A DNA stretch of 64,000 nt from Chrysomallon squamiferum. Lineage: Eukaryota; Mollusca; Gastropoda; Neomphalida; Peltospiridae. A program made the translations under genes and the position numbers. The stretch spans positions 4,458,553-4,522,552 of the forward strand of contig CM022677.1 of the NCBI GenBank assembly GCA_012295275.1. The letters run 5' to 3'. A model generated the notes under the pieces. That model did not search any database. It was given only the letters and a program-made list of their open reading frames with translations, and was not told the DNA's origin. This document shows, piece by piece, positions 13,967-49,015 of the stretch. The first letter of the stretch is position 1, and each line of letters opens with the position of its first letter.

Positions 13967-15060
13967 GTATGTTTACCTGTTAGCTCGTTTCAGGTCACTG
14001 ACACACTCTGCTGACTGCTGATGTCTGTATGTTTAACTGTTATGTCTGTATGTTTACCTGTTATGTCTGTATGTTTACCTGTTAGCTTGTTTCAGGTCAT
14101 TGACAAACTCTGCTGACTGCTGATGTCTGTATGTTTACCTGTTATGTCTGCATGTTTACCTGTTATGTCTGTATGTTTACCTGTTATGTCTGTATGTTTA
14201 CCTGTTATGTCTGTATGTTTACCTGTTATGTCTGTATGTTTACCTGTTAGCTTGTTTCAGGTCATTGACAAACTCTGCTGACTGCTGATGTCTGTATGTT
14301 TACCTGTTATGTCTGTATGTTTACCTGTTAGCTTGTTTCAGGTCATTGACAAACTCTGCTGACTGCTGATGTCTGTATGTTTACCTGTTATGTCTGTATG
14401 TTTACCTGTTATGTCTGTATGTTTACCTGTTAGCTTGTTTCAGGTCATTGACAAACTCTGCTGACTGCTGATGTCTGTATGTTTACCTGTTATGTCTGTA
14501 TGTTTACCTGTTAGCTTGTTTCAGGTCACTGACAAACTCTGCTGACTGCTGATGTCTGTATGTTTACCTGTTATGTCTGTATGTTTACCTGTTAGCTCGT
14601 TTCAGGTCACTGACAAACTCTGCTGACTGCTGATGTCTGTATGTTTACCTGTTATGTCTGTATGTTTACCTGTTATGTCTGTATGTTTACCTGTTATGTC
14701 TGTATGTTTACCTGTTAGCTTGTTTCAGGTCACTGACACACTCTGCTGACTGCTGATGTCTGTATGTTTACCTGTTATGTCTGTATGTTTACCTGTTAGC
14801 TTGTTTCAGGTCACTGACAAACTCTGCTGACTGCTGATGTCTGTATGTTTACCTGTTATGTTTGTATGTTTACCTGTTATGTCTGTATGTTTACCTGTTA
14901 TGTCTGTATGTTTACCTGTTATGTCTGTATGTTTACCTGTTATGTCTGTATGTTTACCTGTTATGTCTGTATGTTTACCTGTTAGCACGTTTCAGGTCAT
15001 TGACAAACTCTGCTGACTACTGATGTCTGTATGTTTACCTGTTAGCTCATTTCAGGTCAT
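13967..15060 (-). repeat. minisatellite made of exon end plus splice donor
   Basis: On the minus strand each long unit holds the last ~45 bases of the 15.1-kb exon (AGTCAGCAGAGTTTGTCA, then GACCTGAAAC-AGCTAACAG), the donor GTAAACATACAG and a variable number of ACATAACAG|GTAAACATACAG subunits. About nine exon-end copies and more than twenty donor copies are present. Each subunit carries both a donor-like CAG|GTAAAC and an acceptor-like TACAG. Confidence 0.9.
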
Positions 15061-15253
15061 CGACAAACTCTGCTGACTGCTGATGTCTGATTTCTGAGTT
15101 TTTAGAGATTTTCTCTAGAGCAGTCACTAACTCTTGTACTCTGAGTCGTTTTTCTCTTCTGAGCGACTCACACAGGTCCTGAGCTATCTCCATCATGTCA
15201 TTCAATCTCAACTCACATATAGCTGGCGCTTTCAGCTCCTCATCTTCATCATC
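15039..15253 (-). pseudogene. coiled-coil protein exon with a terminal in-frame stop
   Basis: The exon opens after acceptor TTTATCATCAG and ends at donor CTAACAG|GTAAAC. It reads DDEDEELKAPAICELRLNDM, then heptad-rich sequence including ESLRREKRLRVQELVTALEK. Four codons before the donor the frame meets TGA at 15047-15049, in the context DLK-stop-AN. Several downstream repeat copies of this exon end have CGA or CAA at that position, so the likely ancestral codon is CGA (Arg). The peptide predicts a coiled coil after an acidic linker. I cannot name the family. It is probably the same gene as the exon at 16.5-16.8 kb, although the phases do not join directly. Confidence 0.6.
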
Positions 15254-15445
15254 CTGATGATAAATGATTATTCATTGAACATTTTACTAATTATGAAAGC
15301 TATCAGATTATCATCTTCATCATCCTGATGATAAATGATTAGTCATTGAAATTTTTTACTAATTATGAAAGCTTTCAGATTATCATCTTTTTATTATAAT
15401 AATTATCAGATTATGATGATCGTCCTGATGATAAATGATTGAAAC
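15241..15445 (-). repeat. duplicated splice-acceptor segments
   Basis: The acceptor of the coiled-coil exon, ATTTATCATCAG|GATGATGA, recurs twice upstream (about 15313-15340 and 15418-15440) with flanking sequence, so three potential acceptors lie in a row. Confidence 0.75.
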
Positions 15446-16071
15446 TCAGTTATATAATAAAATTAGAATTATGAATGTTGTCTGTTCCTTACTTTAACAC
15501 CTTGATGAATCAAAATTTAAAACATTTAAAATTTAATAATTACAAAGGTTTTCAATTAATTATTATCATAACGATACATTTAAAATTTTAAAAGTAATTA
15601 TAAAAAAGCCTATCAGTGGTTATGGCATACAAAATCAATATTATGATATAACCTATCATTATTACCTATTAATATTACATTTCTGTATTACATTACTCAG
15701 TATTCTTAGAAAAGATACAATTTAAAATTATAATAAAGAACTATGATAAACAGTATCAGTAGTTATGACACAATCATCTATATAGTAAGTTTGTATTATT
15801 TGGTTTTCTCTGTTTATATGAACAAGTCACTGTATTTAGAATACTTACATGAAAAAATAAACAGACAACTGTATAAATACTATTTAGATTTTTTCTCTTT
15901 TTTAAATCAGGTTTAAAACACACAAACGTGAGAAATAATAAAATTAATAATGTGACATATCTACTGTGTATGTTATTATTATATTTGGTTCCCCTGTTTA
16001 AATAACTGTATCAGTCTAACAGCTAGAAGAGATAAAGTAAGAGAAAATCACATGTTTCTGTTTGCCCAGTC

Positions 16072-16510
16072 TGTTTATATAATTATATAATTATATATAT
16101 ACTATCTCACTTATAGTGATAAATAAAACAGAGATAATCACATGTTTGTGTTTATCCAGTCTGTTTATATAATTATATATAAACTATCTAACTTAGATAA
16201 AGTGATAAATAAAACAGAGATAATCATATGTTTGTGTTTGCCCAGTCTGTTTATATAATTATATATATACTATCTAACTTAGATATAGTGATAGATAAAA
16301 CAGAGATAATCACATGTTTGTGTTTGCCCAGTCTGTTTATATAATTATATATATATATATACTATCTAACTTAGAAGAGATAAAGTGATAAATAAAACAG
16401 AGATAATCATATGTTTGTGTTTGCCCAATCTGTTTATATAATTATATATATATACTATCTAACTTAGAAGAGATAAAGTGATAGATAAAATAGAAATAAT
16501 CACATGTTTG
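16072..16510 (-). repeat. ~100-bp tandem repeat abutting a splice donor
   Basis: About five units on the minus strand, each containing CAAACATGTGATTATCTCTG, a TTTATCACTTTATCTC-like tract, a (TA)n run and AAACAGACTGGGCAAACA. The first unit begins within ten bases of the GTGAGA donor of the 16.5-kb exon. Confidence 0.85.
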
Positions 16511-16519
16511 TGATCTCAC

Positions 16520-16777
16520 ACTTGAGATGCTCTATCTGTACTCTGTAGGCCTGCTCCTGTGACTCCTTACCACTCAGTCTCAACTCCAGAGTTCTCTTCT
16601 CCTTCTCCATCAAGTAGTTCTGAGCCTTCAGCTCTGCCTTCTCCATCTCACTCTCCAGCAGACACACCACACTTCATACGCCTCTGTCGCCTGGTACAAA
16701 GTCTGAACAATTTCCTGCATGTTAGAACAGCTCTGTAAATACTGCCCTAAATGTTCGGCTAATTTCAAATTTGGAAG
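16520..16777 (-). pseudogene. coiled-coil protein exon with a frameshift
   Basis: Acceptor TTTCTACTTCAG. The first frame reads LPNLKLAEHLGQYLQSCSNM then QEIVQTLYQATEAYEV. At about 16670 the reading moves frame, continuing as VCLLESEMEKAELKAQNYLM then EKEKRTLELRL and ending at a GTGAGA donor. The shift (one base lost or two gained) lies in the sequence GTGTGGTGTGT. Both halves have strong heptad character, so one long coiled coil is inferred. No catalytic motif or membrane segment is present. Family not recognised. Confidence 0.6.
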
Positions 16778-17716
16778 CTGAAGTAGAAATTGTGAAAAAG
16801 TCATAAGTCAAGAGTTATTCTGAGATATTGTTTAAATTTTTATTTTTGTCTGATTTGAAATGGTATTACCACAGGCCAAAAAAATAAGCAAAGTTTAAAC
16901 TGAGTTAAAATCACATTGGATGTCATGAAAAATAATATATCAATGACTTATTCTGTGTTATTTTGTTAAAAATGTATTTATTTTAGTTGACTTGAAACAG
17001 TATTACCATAAAGCAAAAAATATAACATCAAAAATCATGAAAACTAATGAATAATAATTATGTATTATTGTTAAAACTGTATTTATTTGCATTATTTGAT
17101 TTGAAATAACTGTAGTTGGAAAACATTTGTAAATTGAAAAATATGTCAATGAATCATTTTCTGTCCATTTTTTTTTATTGTGAGGTGATATGACTTGAAA
17201 TTACCACCATAAAAAAACCCCAACACTTTAATGAATTAAAACATCACACTAGAAATTATGAAAAACATGTCTATGAGTTATTCAGTATCACTACAAACCT
17301 TTAATTTTGTTTTTCATATTTTTCCCTATAATTATCAGTCAGATAACAATATACTGTCAGTATATTCAATTTAAGTATAAAATATTTTGTATATCAGTAT
17401 AATATATATATATATATATATATTTTATTTATTTACTTAAATTAATAATTAAGTATATGGCAAATGAATGAGAAAAAAAACAGGTGTTTGCAGGTGTCAT
17501 TCATAGAATAAATGCCATATATTTGGTTATTCATTTAAATAAATGTACAAATAAATAAATAAATAAATGAAGTGAAATGAAATGTTAGTATTTAGGTTTC
17601 TCACAAAATAAAGGTATATTCATATTCATTCATTCATTCATTTGTTAATTTATTCATTCATTTGTTAATTTATTCATTCATTCGTTAATTTATTCATTTA
17701 TTCATTCGTCTTTTAC

Positions 17717-23409
<5,693 letters not shown>

Positions 23410-23751
23410 TTAAACATATACAAATAAAATACCAGTAAATATATATAAACATTGTCTGCTGAAATGATTGTACAGTGAAATTATATTTAAAAAGACTAGT
23501 TTAATTCAAAATAGGTTTTCAATTCAAATGTTAGAATTTCACTTAATAATTAACAATAATGAACACTGAATATTGCCCAAACAAATTCAAATATTTTCTT
23601 TGTATGTTTGAAGAAAATTTTAAACTTCTGTAATGAAATTTTACAAGAGAAAATTGACAACAACAATAACAAAAAAAAAAAAGATGTAGAAATCTAAATG
23701 CAAAGAGACAAAAATTTGGTAATGAATTGTGATTTCAGCAAATTAACAAAC

Positions 23752-23802
<51 letters not shown>

Positions 23803-25648
23803 TCTTATTCAAACGAAAGCAATGATAATGCAAAAATACAAACAAAAATCTTGCTGAAAATTAAACCAAGTGAAATACCCACAATTTAATTTTAAACTGA
23901 TGAAAATAAAAATAAGATGTAATTACTCACAAACAAGCTTATTAAAAACAAACTGCTCAGTTATTAAAGGAAAATAAAACAATTACTAAGTACAACAAAC
24001 AGCAACTCAAATATAAAAGATATCACACTGCCATTTATTTGTCAAAAATATTTGTAAACGTAACACAGCCTTGTTGAAAAGAATGCCACTAGAATTAATC
24101 TTTAGTAATTTCAATATGTGGAAGAGAAATAATACATATACATATATATATTTTTTTTTAAATATAACTGATCTTATTTTAATGAATTAGCTTAAATGAA
24201 ATACAAGCAAAGAAATTTAACTCAACTATAAAAATGAAAACAATGAAAAAGAATAATCACCGTTTTTTGTCTAAAATTTGTTTATCTGGAAAATATTTCA
24301 TAATTACTAGTCAAGGGAAGCAACCCCAGATGTTACCCATCTCACCACAATCAAGAAAAGTAATTATAAAAATGACCAAATATTTGAGTTTTCATTTTTT
24401 AAAGCAAAACTTAAAAAGTCTTTGTTATTTTTCCTTTTTAGTTACATATAATTTCCTTTTTAATTACATATAATTTATTTTTTAAAATGGTAAATAATTA
24501 AATTATTAGAAGATCCAGTTACACTGAAATCACAATTATTACAGTAAAACAATAATAATGAATACAATAAAAATAAAATTAAAATAATCATTTTATTTCA
24601 GTTTTCATTGTGCTTTGTTCACAAATTATATTCCAAAAACATATTTATAAATATGATACTTTTTAAAGATTTTCATAAATTATGTTGCAAACTACAAGCA
24701 TGAAATAAACATTTAATGTTAAGAATATGACTAGATTTAATTTTCAAAAATGTATATATATATATATATAAATATATTAAAGTGACGAATACAGAAAAAC
24801 AATAAAGGTGCATAAGCCTGTGTTTGTTATAAATATTTATTTATGTTATCTCTTGTGATTTATAAAGTTACAATTCCAAGATTTACAATAAATTATAATA
24901 TTAACTCAAAGTGAGACAGATTTCATACTTGTGATAACAACTTAACCAAATGGGACAGTCAAAAATCAAACATGACAGTCAAAATCATAGCATTACCTAA
25001 TCCGACAGTCAAAAATCTGTCATGTCTAACAGTGAAACATTACAGCCTTATGTAACTGCACAGTCAAAACTGAGAAATACTAAACCAGAACATTATTGGA
25101 ACATTACTAAATCTATCAGTTAAAATCAGAATAATATCAAATTTGACACTGACAATCAAAATACTAATAAGCCAAATACAAATATAATTCATAACATTTT
25201 TATTAAAAAGAAAGAACAAATGTGTTTTAAAATATTAATGACAAAAACAAGAAATAAGTCAAAATAAAAATGCATAGAGTATTAAAATAATCATAATAAA
25301 TAAAAAAATACATGTGTTAGTTTTAATTATTTAATTATATGTATATTATAGGTTTTGTAACAGGTAACTTTTAAAAAAAAAATAATAAAAAATTAAAAGT
25401 AACAATATGAAGTACAGCTGATTTGTTTTAGAATTTTGTTTTATATATTATTATTATAATTACTGTGTATTTCTTTAAACTGAGAATGGGTCAAATCAAC
25501 AAGATGTGACCACTGACACATAATAGGTCAATGTCACCCAGTTTTCACACAAAGGGTCAAAGTCATTACATTTTACACAAAATGGGTTAACATGATCAAT
25601 TCTTACTATGATATCTGAGCAAATAAGCAAGAAGCTGAGCTTATATAA

Positions 25649-25685
<37 letters not shown>

Positions 25686-26830
25686 TATATATGTGTCTGT
25701 GTTTGTGTAGGTAGTGTGGTGTGTGTGCCTGTGTATACAATGTTTGTATAAATAAAAATGTTTGTTGATTTACATTTGCAGTGCAGTCCAATTTCTTCCA
25801 GCCAACCAGAAAAATAAGAAAATATTTATCAGAGACAAAATATATCCTCAAAATTACCACAACATTCAAAGCAAAACCAGCATAAAATAATTATATCTGT
25901 ACAAATACTATAAAAATTAGAGATGGCATCTTTCTGTTACTTCAAGAAATGTTAAAAATTAAATAGAGTTCTTTATGGCCTATTTTATTTGGTCATAAGT
26001 TAAAGTCTGGTTTGAACTGTACCAAAAAACCCTGGACCTAAATAATGCTTGCAAATGTTTTCATTTACCTATGTCTGGATATTAAATAAATTTTATTATG
26101 TTTTACTGGTTAAAGGTGCTGCCTGTTGTTAAGAATTTTTTTTTTCAATAATTTCTTTTGAAACATTTGGTAATAAAAAAACCTAACAAAATATTTTAAA
26201 TTGATGAATTAATAACAGTAATACTAATACAAGGAAACCAATATTATTTTTAAGATATTTAGTTTTAATTTTTAACTTTCATTTTTATATTTTCAAACAG
26301 TGGTTTCATAATAATAGTAATAATAGTAAAATTAAAATAATTAATAATGAATCATTTACAATCTGAAAAAACAACAAAAAAAACCATAAAATAAAAACCA
26401 TTGTACAGTCAGTTATTAATTGTTATTATTTCTTTATTCTTGTCAATATTTAAAAACAAAATATTGCTTTATAACTAGTATATATGAAACTATCAATTAA
26501 AAGACCTGCAATTAAATAAAAATAATAAAATAACAAAGTTAATGAAGAAGATAAAAAATAACCATCAACTAAAAACTTTAGAGAATTTTTTTTTTCTTTT
26601 TGAGATGACAAGGATATAATGACTAATTAAAAAATAGATATTTTGCCTCAGTTTGTTAAACTAAACATGCAGAATTTGTATGACTCATAAATATTAAAAA
26701 TGTAATAATAATAATTTTAAAAACATTTGGTTTAAAAAAAAAAGGTGATGAAAATAATAATAAAAATAGGTATGTCAACTCATCAGATACTGAAAATGTT
26801 AGTTTAATACAAATTTTCTTTTTCACTGTT

Positions 26831-26882
<52 letters not shown>

Positions 26883-27281
26883 AAAAAAAAATAAATAAAA
26901 AAATAATAATAATAATAAAAAAAATAAATAAAATATAAACAAATTTACATTTTATAAATTTAACCCCCTAAATTTTTTTTTTAATTTTTATTCTTAAAAT
27001 AGTAATAATAATAGTAATAATAATAATAAAAATAAAATGTTTTCTCAGACATGTGATAAAGAAATAAATGTTTCAGGTTTTAAAATTTATGCAGAATTGT
27101 ATCATATTCATGCTTAATAAAAGTAAACATAAATTATTAATTTAATTAATTAATTAATTTACTTTAGTACAGTAACATTCTTTTATATAAATCTTTTGAT
27201 ACAAAATTTTATTTTTAACTTAAAAATATTTAACTTTAAAAACTGGTTTTATGATCTTTTTATTATGCCAGGAAAAAACAA

Positions 27282-27316
<35 letters not shown>

Positions 27317-28891
27317 CCTGAAAAAAAAAAATTATAACAATAATAATGATAATAACCAGGTAATACATATATGCATAGATCATAAATTATGTGAAATATT
27401 TAAAAACAATTTTGACAGAAAAAATAAAATAAAATAATGGTAATAAAAACCAGAGAGATCCCGCATAAAGATACCTTCCACAAAAGCTCCACCCCCATGA
27501 AAACAATCTTCCACCATTGCCTCAAAGTTAGATTTATTTTACATTTATATCAGGTGAGCTAACAATACCAGGCAAACAAAAACTAAAAAACAAAAAAAAT
27601 AATAATAATAAAATAAAAAAAATTCAATCAAAAAATAAGAAGAAAATGAAAAAATAAAAATGAAGATGGCAACAACTATAAAGGATAAAGATAATAATAA
27701 TTATTATTATTACTATTATTATAATAAAAATTAATAAAATGATTTAAAATCATGAAGCCTGTACAACTAATTAAAATAAAACATAATTAACCCATCAACC
27801 TGGAAACCACCTCCATTTTAAAAAAAAAATAAAAAAAAAAAAAATCCCTAATTATGAAACATATTATTATACAGTCATGTCATACATATACATGAGATGA
27901 GGGCAGAGTCAAATATTAGCCCCACCCAATATCATGAATGATGCAATAAAATTTGACTTAAAGAGCAACTGATAATTAATTTTTATACAGCACCATATAT
28001 ATGAAATCTTTGCAGTTTTGCAACAAAAATGAATTAACATATATATTTATTTTTTTATTTTTTCTTATATACGACCTTACTCATTTACATCAAGGTAATA
28101 TAGAGATAATATATTTATATACACATTTATTTTATTATTTACTTTATGATCGGAGAATAAAAATTCAAAATTATTTCTTAAACGTATGACTCCAAGCTTA
28201 CTTCACAATATCTATCTGACAAAAAGTTACATGGTCAATTTTAGTGTTTTTACTTATTTTTCTTTTCTTTGCAATGATTAGTTTGTGAACACATATTTCT
28301 TTTCTTTTCATTCAAAGAGAAAAATAGAATTAACTATTTAACCAGAGAGTGTCATATATATATATATAACTGTGTGCAGGGTGTAATACCCCTTATCACA
28401 ATATTACCAAGCAGTTTAAAACAGATTAAGACAAAAACAAAAAAATGTATATCATAACTATATCATAACAAGTATATACATGAACATTCATTTAATGTGA
28501 ATGCAGAATATTAACAAATACAATATTTCTTGATACTTGTTTTTTTGTTGTTGTTGTTTTGTTTATTTTTTTTTTCCTTCTGTTGTTTTGGAGGTTGATT
28601 TTTTTTTTTCTGTTTCAAGTTTTTGTCCTTTTTGTGTTGTTTTAGTTTTTTTTTTAAATTTATTGGTTTTTTATACATTATTATTTATTTATTTATTTAA
28701 CAAGCAGTTAATCACTGTAGAATCAAGGCTGATGATCCATTTCTTCACCTCATTTTTCCCTTCATCCGACAATAAGCAAGTTTACAAAGTCACAGATATA
28801 ACTTAATTGACATCAACCAAAAATAAAACGGGGGAGGGAAATCCCAGCTTCATTATTCAAATAAAAATAATAATAATAATAATAATAAAAA

Positions 28892-28935
<44 letters not shown>

Positions 28936-29242
28936 TGACACACATGATGAGTAAGCTGGAGAACATTTACAGTTTTAGTCATTTTATTCAGCACAATGCT
29001 TATTCATGTTTTTCAATTTTAAAAATCAATATTATGTTGTTTTTTTGTTGTTTTCTTCAGTGAGCCACAGTTTTGGTTTATTATGATTGTAATTCTTTGG
29101 GTTTTTTTTCCTCTTCCAAATTTAATTACTGCTCCCAACACCAGTTATGTGTTAAAAAAAAAAAAAAAAAAAATAAATATAAAAAAAAAAAAAAAAAAAA
29201 GAAATATATTCAATTTTTCAAACCGTTACAGGTATTTTCCAA

Positions 29243-29278
<36 letters not shown>

Positions 29279-30120
29279 CCAAAAGCCACTTTTCATGTTA
29301 TTTTTCTCTCTGAGATAATAATTGGCTCATTTTCTCCTGACTGGATTCAATCCTGGTTTTTATTTTTAAGCTCTCGTCAGTCAAAACTGACAACAAAATC
29401 ATCTTACAAATTTCTTCTCTGTTCTTTCTAAAATACAGTCACAAAACTTCCACCAATCCAAGAAAAAATTTTCTCCACTTATTTTTCCTTAAAACAAAAC
29501 TCAGAAATGCGAACTTGAGAACGTCATCATTTTCTTTTGTTGATGAAAAAAAATCCAATAAAGTTGAAAATGATTTAAGCATCTGAGTGTTCGGTTTTGC
29601 CAAAGATGATGAAGTTGTTTTGAAACGATCAGTCCACGATATTTATATATTTAAAAAAAAAAAAAAGTCTGAAAAAAGTCACATCCATTTATAAATCATG
29701 TTTTTTAAAATCTTATTTTTCCTGGCATAAAAAACAACAACAAAAAAACAAAAAGGGTGAAAGAAAAAAAAAATGGTTTAGTTTCAACCTGCATAACAGA
29801 AATTTCTTCACTGTATTTTTTTTTGTGTTGTTGTTTTCTTAAACTTCCTCCTTTTTGAATTAAATACAAAATAAACAACAACAATAACAACAGAAAAAAA
29901 ATCTTTCATTTTTCATTCTACTGTTGCAACACATAATAATAATATGCAAAAGCCCCCCCAAAAAAAAAATCATCATTTCAATTTCACTTCAGAAGGGCAT
30001 GGAAATAATCCACTCGTTATACTTTTCTCCTGTCGTAAATGTAATATGCAGAGCCAAAATAAATTCAGCACATCTTTTTTTTTCTTAACTTCTTTGGGAA
30101 GAGAAGGAAAAGGGGGAATA
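23410..30120. other. AT-rich non-coding stretch with simple repeats
   Basis: No exon is recognised. It holds (AAT)n at about 23750-23803, (TA)n at about 24752-24770, 25644-25670 and 27283-27312, (AAAT)n at 26830-26900, long A- and T-runs at 29154-29272, and many short AAT blocks. The part next to 30.1 kb should include the 3' untranslated region of the FNDC3-type gene. Confidence 0.6.
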
Positions 30121-30131
30121 ACTCAATCACT

Positions 30132-36740
<6,609 letters not shown>

Positions 36741-36747
36741 GACTTAC

Positions 36748-45597
<8,850 letters not shown>

Positions 45598-45718
45598 GGT
45601 GTAAATCAAGCTTACATACACAATTTTGAATTACTATAGTTGTTAAAGTGTCCCCGGTGCGCGCCCTTTCACTAATAGTCTCGCCGGAACTTCGCTATAC
45701 TTCGGGATGCTGTGGCCG

Positions 45719-45726
45719 TGACGTCA
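45719..45726. promoter_or_regulatory. CRE-type palindrome TGACGTCA
   Basis: A perfect TGACGTCA lies about 120 bases upstream of the distal ErbB start codon, next to a GC-rich block (CCCCGGTGCGCGCC, TCGCCGGAACTTCG). It matches the CREB/ATF consensus. The proximal copy lacks it, because satellite-like sequence begins at that point. Confidence 0.45.
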
Positions 45727-46029
45727 TGCTGATTTTCTAACTGATTAATTATTATTATTTCAATGAATTATAACAGGGGTGCCCCTACTTTTTAAATGAC
45801 CAAGTCGAAATGATCTACCAACAGTAAAAACGCAAAACATTTATCTATTTATTTTATTTTTATAAGTATACTTATATTTACAAGATATGTTGTTGTAATT
45901 GCATAACAGCGTGAACCTGTATGGCACAATACAAGTCTGTACATGTTTGACCGTCACCTTACTCTGATAAAGTGCACTTGCACTTGCAGAATAGATGATA
46001 CGTTTTTTTTTAGTGTCATGCGATCTACC

Positions 46030-46200
46030 CACACGACTTGTTCCCCTTGGGTGGGGCGTGCGGCACTTTTCGCCCGTGTCGGACAACCCTTGCCCCAATT
46101 TTGGGTACGAGCGCCCCATTTTTGCCACGTGCGGAGAAAAAGTTAATCCACTTTGAAAAAGGTATCCCTCGCATTTTGAACGAAACTTGAAATATTTTTT
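46030..46200 (-). repeat. diverged, inverted copy of the 372-bp satellite
   Basis: About 170 bases match the satellite in reverse complement, from GTTCCCCTTGGGTGGGGCGT to AACGAAACTTGAAA, with substitutions and a missing middle part. Confidence 0.8.
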
Positions 46201-46392
46201 TACTAATTTGATTACGCATGTTTAACCTCAGACATAACACATGCCTGGCTTCTCTGACAAAAGGATCTGCAAGACTGCATTGTCAGGCTGATCGCACACT
46301 TTGACGGGGATTAAGGAGACCTCTGCTCGGCTACTGAGGTGCGGAAAAGACGACTGACCCCGTGTCTTCTTCGCCTCACATCTCTTCAGCCA

Positions 46393-46890
46393 TACCCTTA
46401 ATGTCGATACTATAACGAGATAGTCAAACTGGTGCCCAATACAAACATGCTTCACCCCTACCCTTAATGTCGCTACTATAACGAGATAGTCAAACTGGTG
46501 CCCAATACAAACATGCTTCACCCCTACCCTTAATGTCGATACTATAACGAGATAGTCAAACTGGTGCCCAATACAAACATGCTTCACCCCTACCCTTAAT
46601 GTCGATACTATAACGAGATAGTCAAACTGGTGCCCAATACAAACATGCTTCACCCCTACCCTTAATGTCGATACTATAACGGGATAGTCAAACTGGTGCC
46701 CAATACAAACATGCTTCACCCTACCCTTAACGTCGATACTATAACCGAATAGTCAAACTCGATACCCAGTATAACCGAATAGTCGAAACTAGTCATGATG
46801 CCCAGTACAAACATGCTCCAGCCCTACCCTTAATGTCGATACTATAACCGAATAGTCAAACTGGTGCCCAATACAAACATGCTTCAGCCC
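46393..46890 (-). repeat. 66-bp tandem repeat, about seven copies
   Basis: Unit starts at 46395, 46461 and 46527 give a 66-base period. Each carries TTAATGTCGATACTATAACG then AGATAGTCAAACTGGTGCCC. The period is a multiple of three, so a minus-strand frame stays open with a 22-residue repeat (VKHVCIGHQFDYLVIVSTLR), which I treat as incidental. Confidence 0.9.
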
Positions 46891-47585
46891 TCACTGGACG
46901 TCAGAATGTGTTCCTTAGCCAGCTGAAAATCACTTTCATATATGAAATATATTTTTTATCATCCCCAAAATGAAATATTATGAAAAAAAAAAAAATTTTA
47001 ATATCGGAAAATAGCTTTTCAGTTTAAAAATATTTCTTACCTGAAGCAATGTTGTAATAAAATTAACTCCGTTACTCAGTTCCAAATTTAATTTAATATA
47101 ATTACTTATATTTTTTGATTCCGTAGATACAGAATGAAAACAGTCTTACCCCTTTCCATGTTGTAATTACTGTAAATGTTGTAGCTGTTTGTAATACTGG
47201 TTACAGCTAACGGAACGGCGAGGTATCAAGGTTATATCAGAAAAATAATTAAGAAAACGCGCATAATATTTTTACATGTTCCGTCATTTTATCTATAGCG
47301 GTATCTTTTCTTTATTATTTTCTAATGAATTAAGATCAGTTAATCTATTGTAGACCAGAGATCTGAACCGTGAGTTGAGTGAAAGAATCTGAGATCCAAA
47401 CAGGTTAACATGAAATGTTAAACGTACCTGAAACAATGGTGTTTATTCTTTCAAATTAGTATATCAGTGTTGTGGGGAGGTATAATCATTTACAGTATGA
47501 ATGACAGCAAAATAGCACAAAATACAAAAGACTTGAAAGCCGCCATTTTAATCCTTATGTCACGTAATGATTGATGTTGTTGTTG

Positions 47586-47626
<41 letters not shown>

Positions 47627-48555
47627 GTTATTGTTGTTGTTGTTGTTATTGTTGTTGTTGTTGTTGTTGGGGGATGTCTTATTTTTTCTTTTATCTTTTT
47701 AAAGACGCTAGAAGAATTTTTTTAGTAAGTCGATACAGATTATCCATCCAGTTTTGATCTCAAACGTCATAAAAAAAATACCAGAACGAAAGACAATCTA
47801 AAAAGAAACCTCTGTGTCATAGTATATTACAAAAACAAATCTGTGATTCTGTGCAAATAAAAAAAGATTAACGAAGAGAAATTATGTTTCCCTTGCTACC
47901 AGTGACGTTCATCAAATCCAAAAGTAATTTCCAGTTTTTACCTTATACAGTTTCCTTTTTTTTTCTGTACCGCCCTGCTTAATGTTTCTATTCTCTTTAA
48001 GATATTTTTTACTAATTTTTACTTAATAAAACTGGTTTTGCCGTAAAGCGTTCCCTCAGACAATCTATTGTCTTTGTTTTTGGATGTTAAGGTAACTCAA
48101 AGTAATGTTATTTTGGATCAGTTGTTTAGAAATAGTTCAGCATTTATTGAGCATACTTTTTCTCTCTCAGAACTGTATTTAATCACTGACAAGACATGCT
48201 CTTATGATTATTTCGTCTATGTGGATGTGTTAAACGATGTCAGTTATATAAAATATGTTCAGGATAATACGTATCTGCCGAGTGATCCCACCCCTAACAC
48301 ATTTGTAAATTGTTCAGACCACTAGTACTAGGGAGAGATATGCACAAATATCTCGGAATTTGTTAGAGACAATTCCCTTATGTTATGATTAGATTACTTT
48401 TTTCTTTTAAATATATAGAATAAGAAGATTAATTTTTGGCTCTAACAATTTACTTTAGCATACGCTTATTCACACACATATACAAACTCATGCATACACA
48501 TATGTGCACCTATACGCACACACACACAGTATAAACTCACACACGCATACACACA

Positions 48556-48587
<32 letters not shown>

Positions 48588-49015
48588 GGACAAAACTGTT
48601 GAGAACTATGTAATAATACACATACCTCGGAGCTGTCTCTGGCGTTTTTCTTTACTGCACATTAAATAACAACAAGACTACATCTTTAGTGTAAACTACG
48701 TGCACACTGAAATAGATATTTAAAAAAGAAACAAATTCGTCAAAAAGAAATAAAGGGTGACTCTAACCTTGTCAGTGCCAACTAAATCACTGCAAATACA
48801 GACAAAATTAAAAGTGACAAAACATTTCTGTAACACAAAACAGTATAATATTATGTTCTCTTTTTCCCCGTTTATGATAATATGTATTATTATACTAGAA
48901 GGTTACAAGTATTATATTCTCATTTTTACTGAAAACGTAAATGTAACACATTTTTTTGAAATTTCTGTAATCTTAATACACTAAACAGTCAGGTATGATA
49001 ATTATGTATTCGGTG
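46891..49015. other. AT-rich sequence between ErbB and the GIMAP exon
   Basis: Mostly unique AT-rich DNA with (TTG)n/(TTA)n at about 47576-47665 and (TTA)n at about 48558-48583. An 85-codon plus-strand frame near 48068-48325 starts without ATG and has no recognised domain. No exon is called. Confidence 0.4.

Noticed and set aside
48068-48325. 85-codon plus-strand frame as a gene
   Set aside because: No ATG at its start, no splice sites, no recognisable domain; could be chance or an old remnant.
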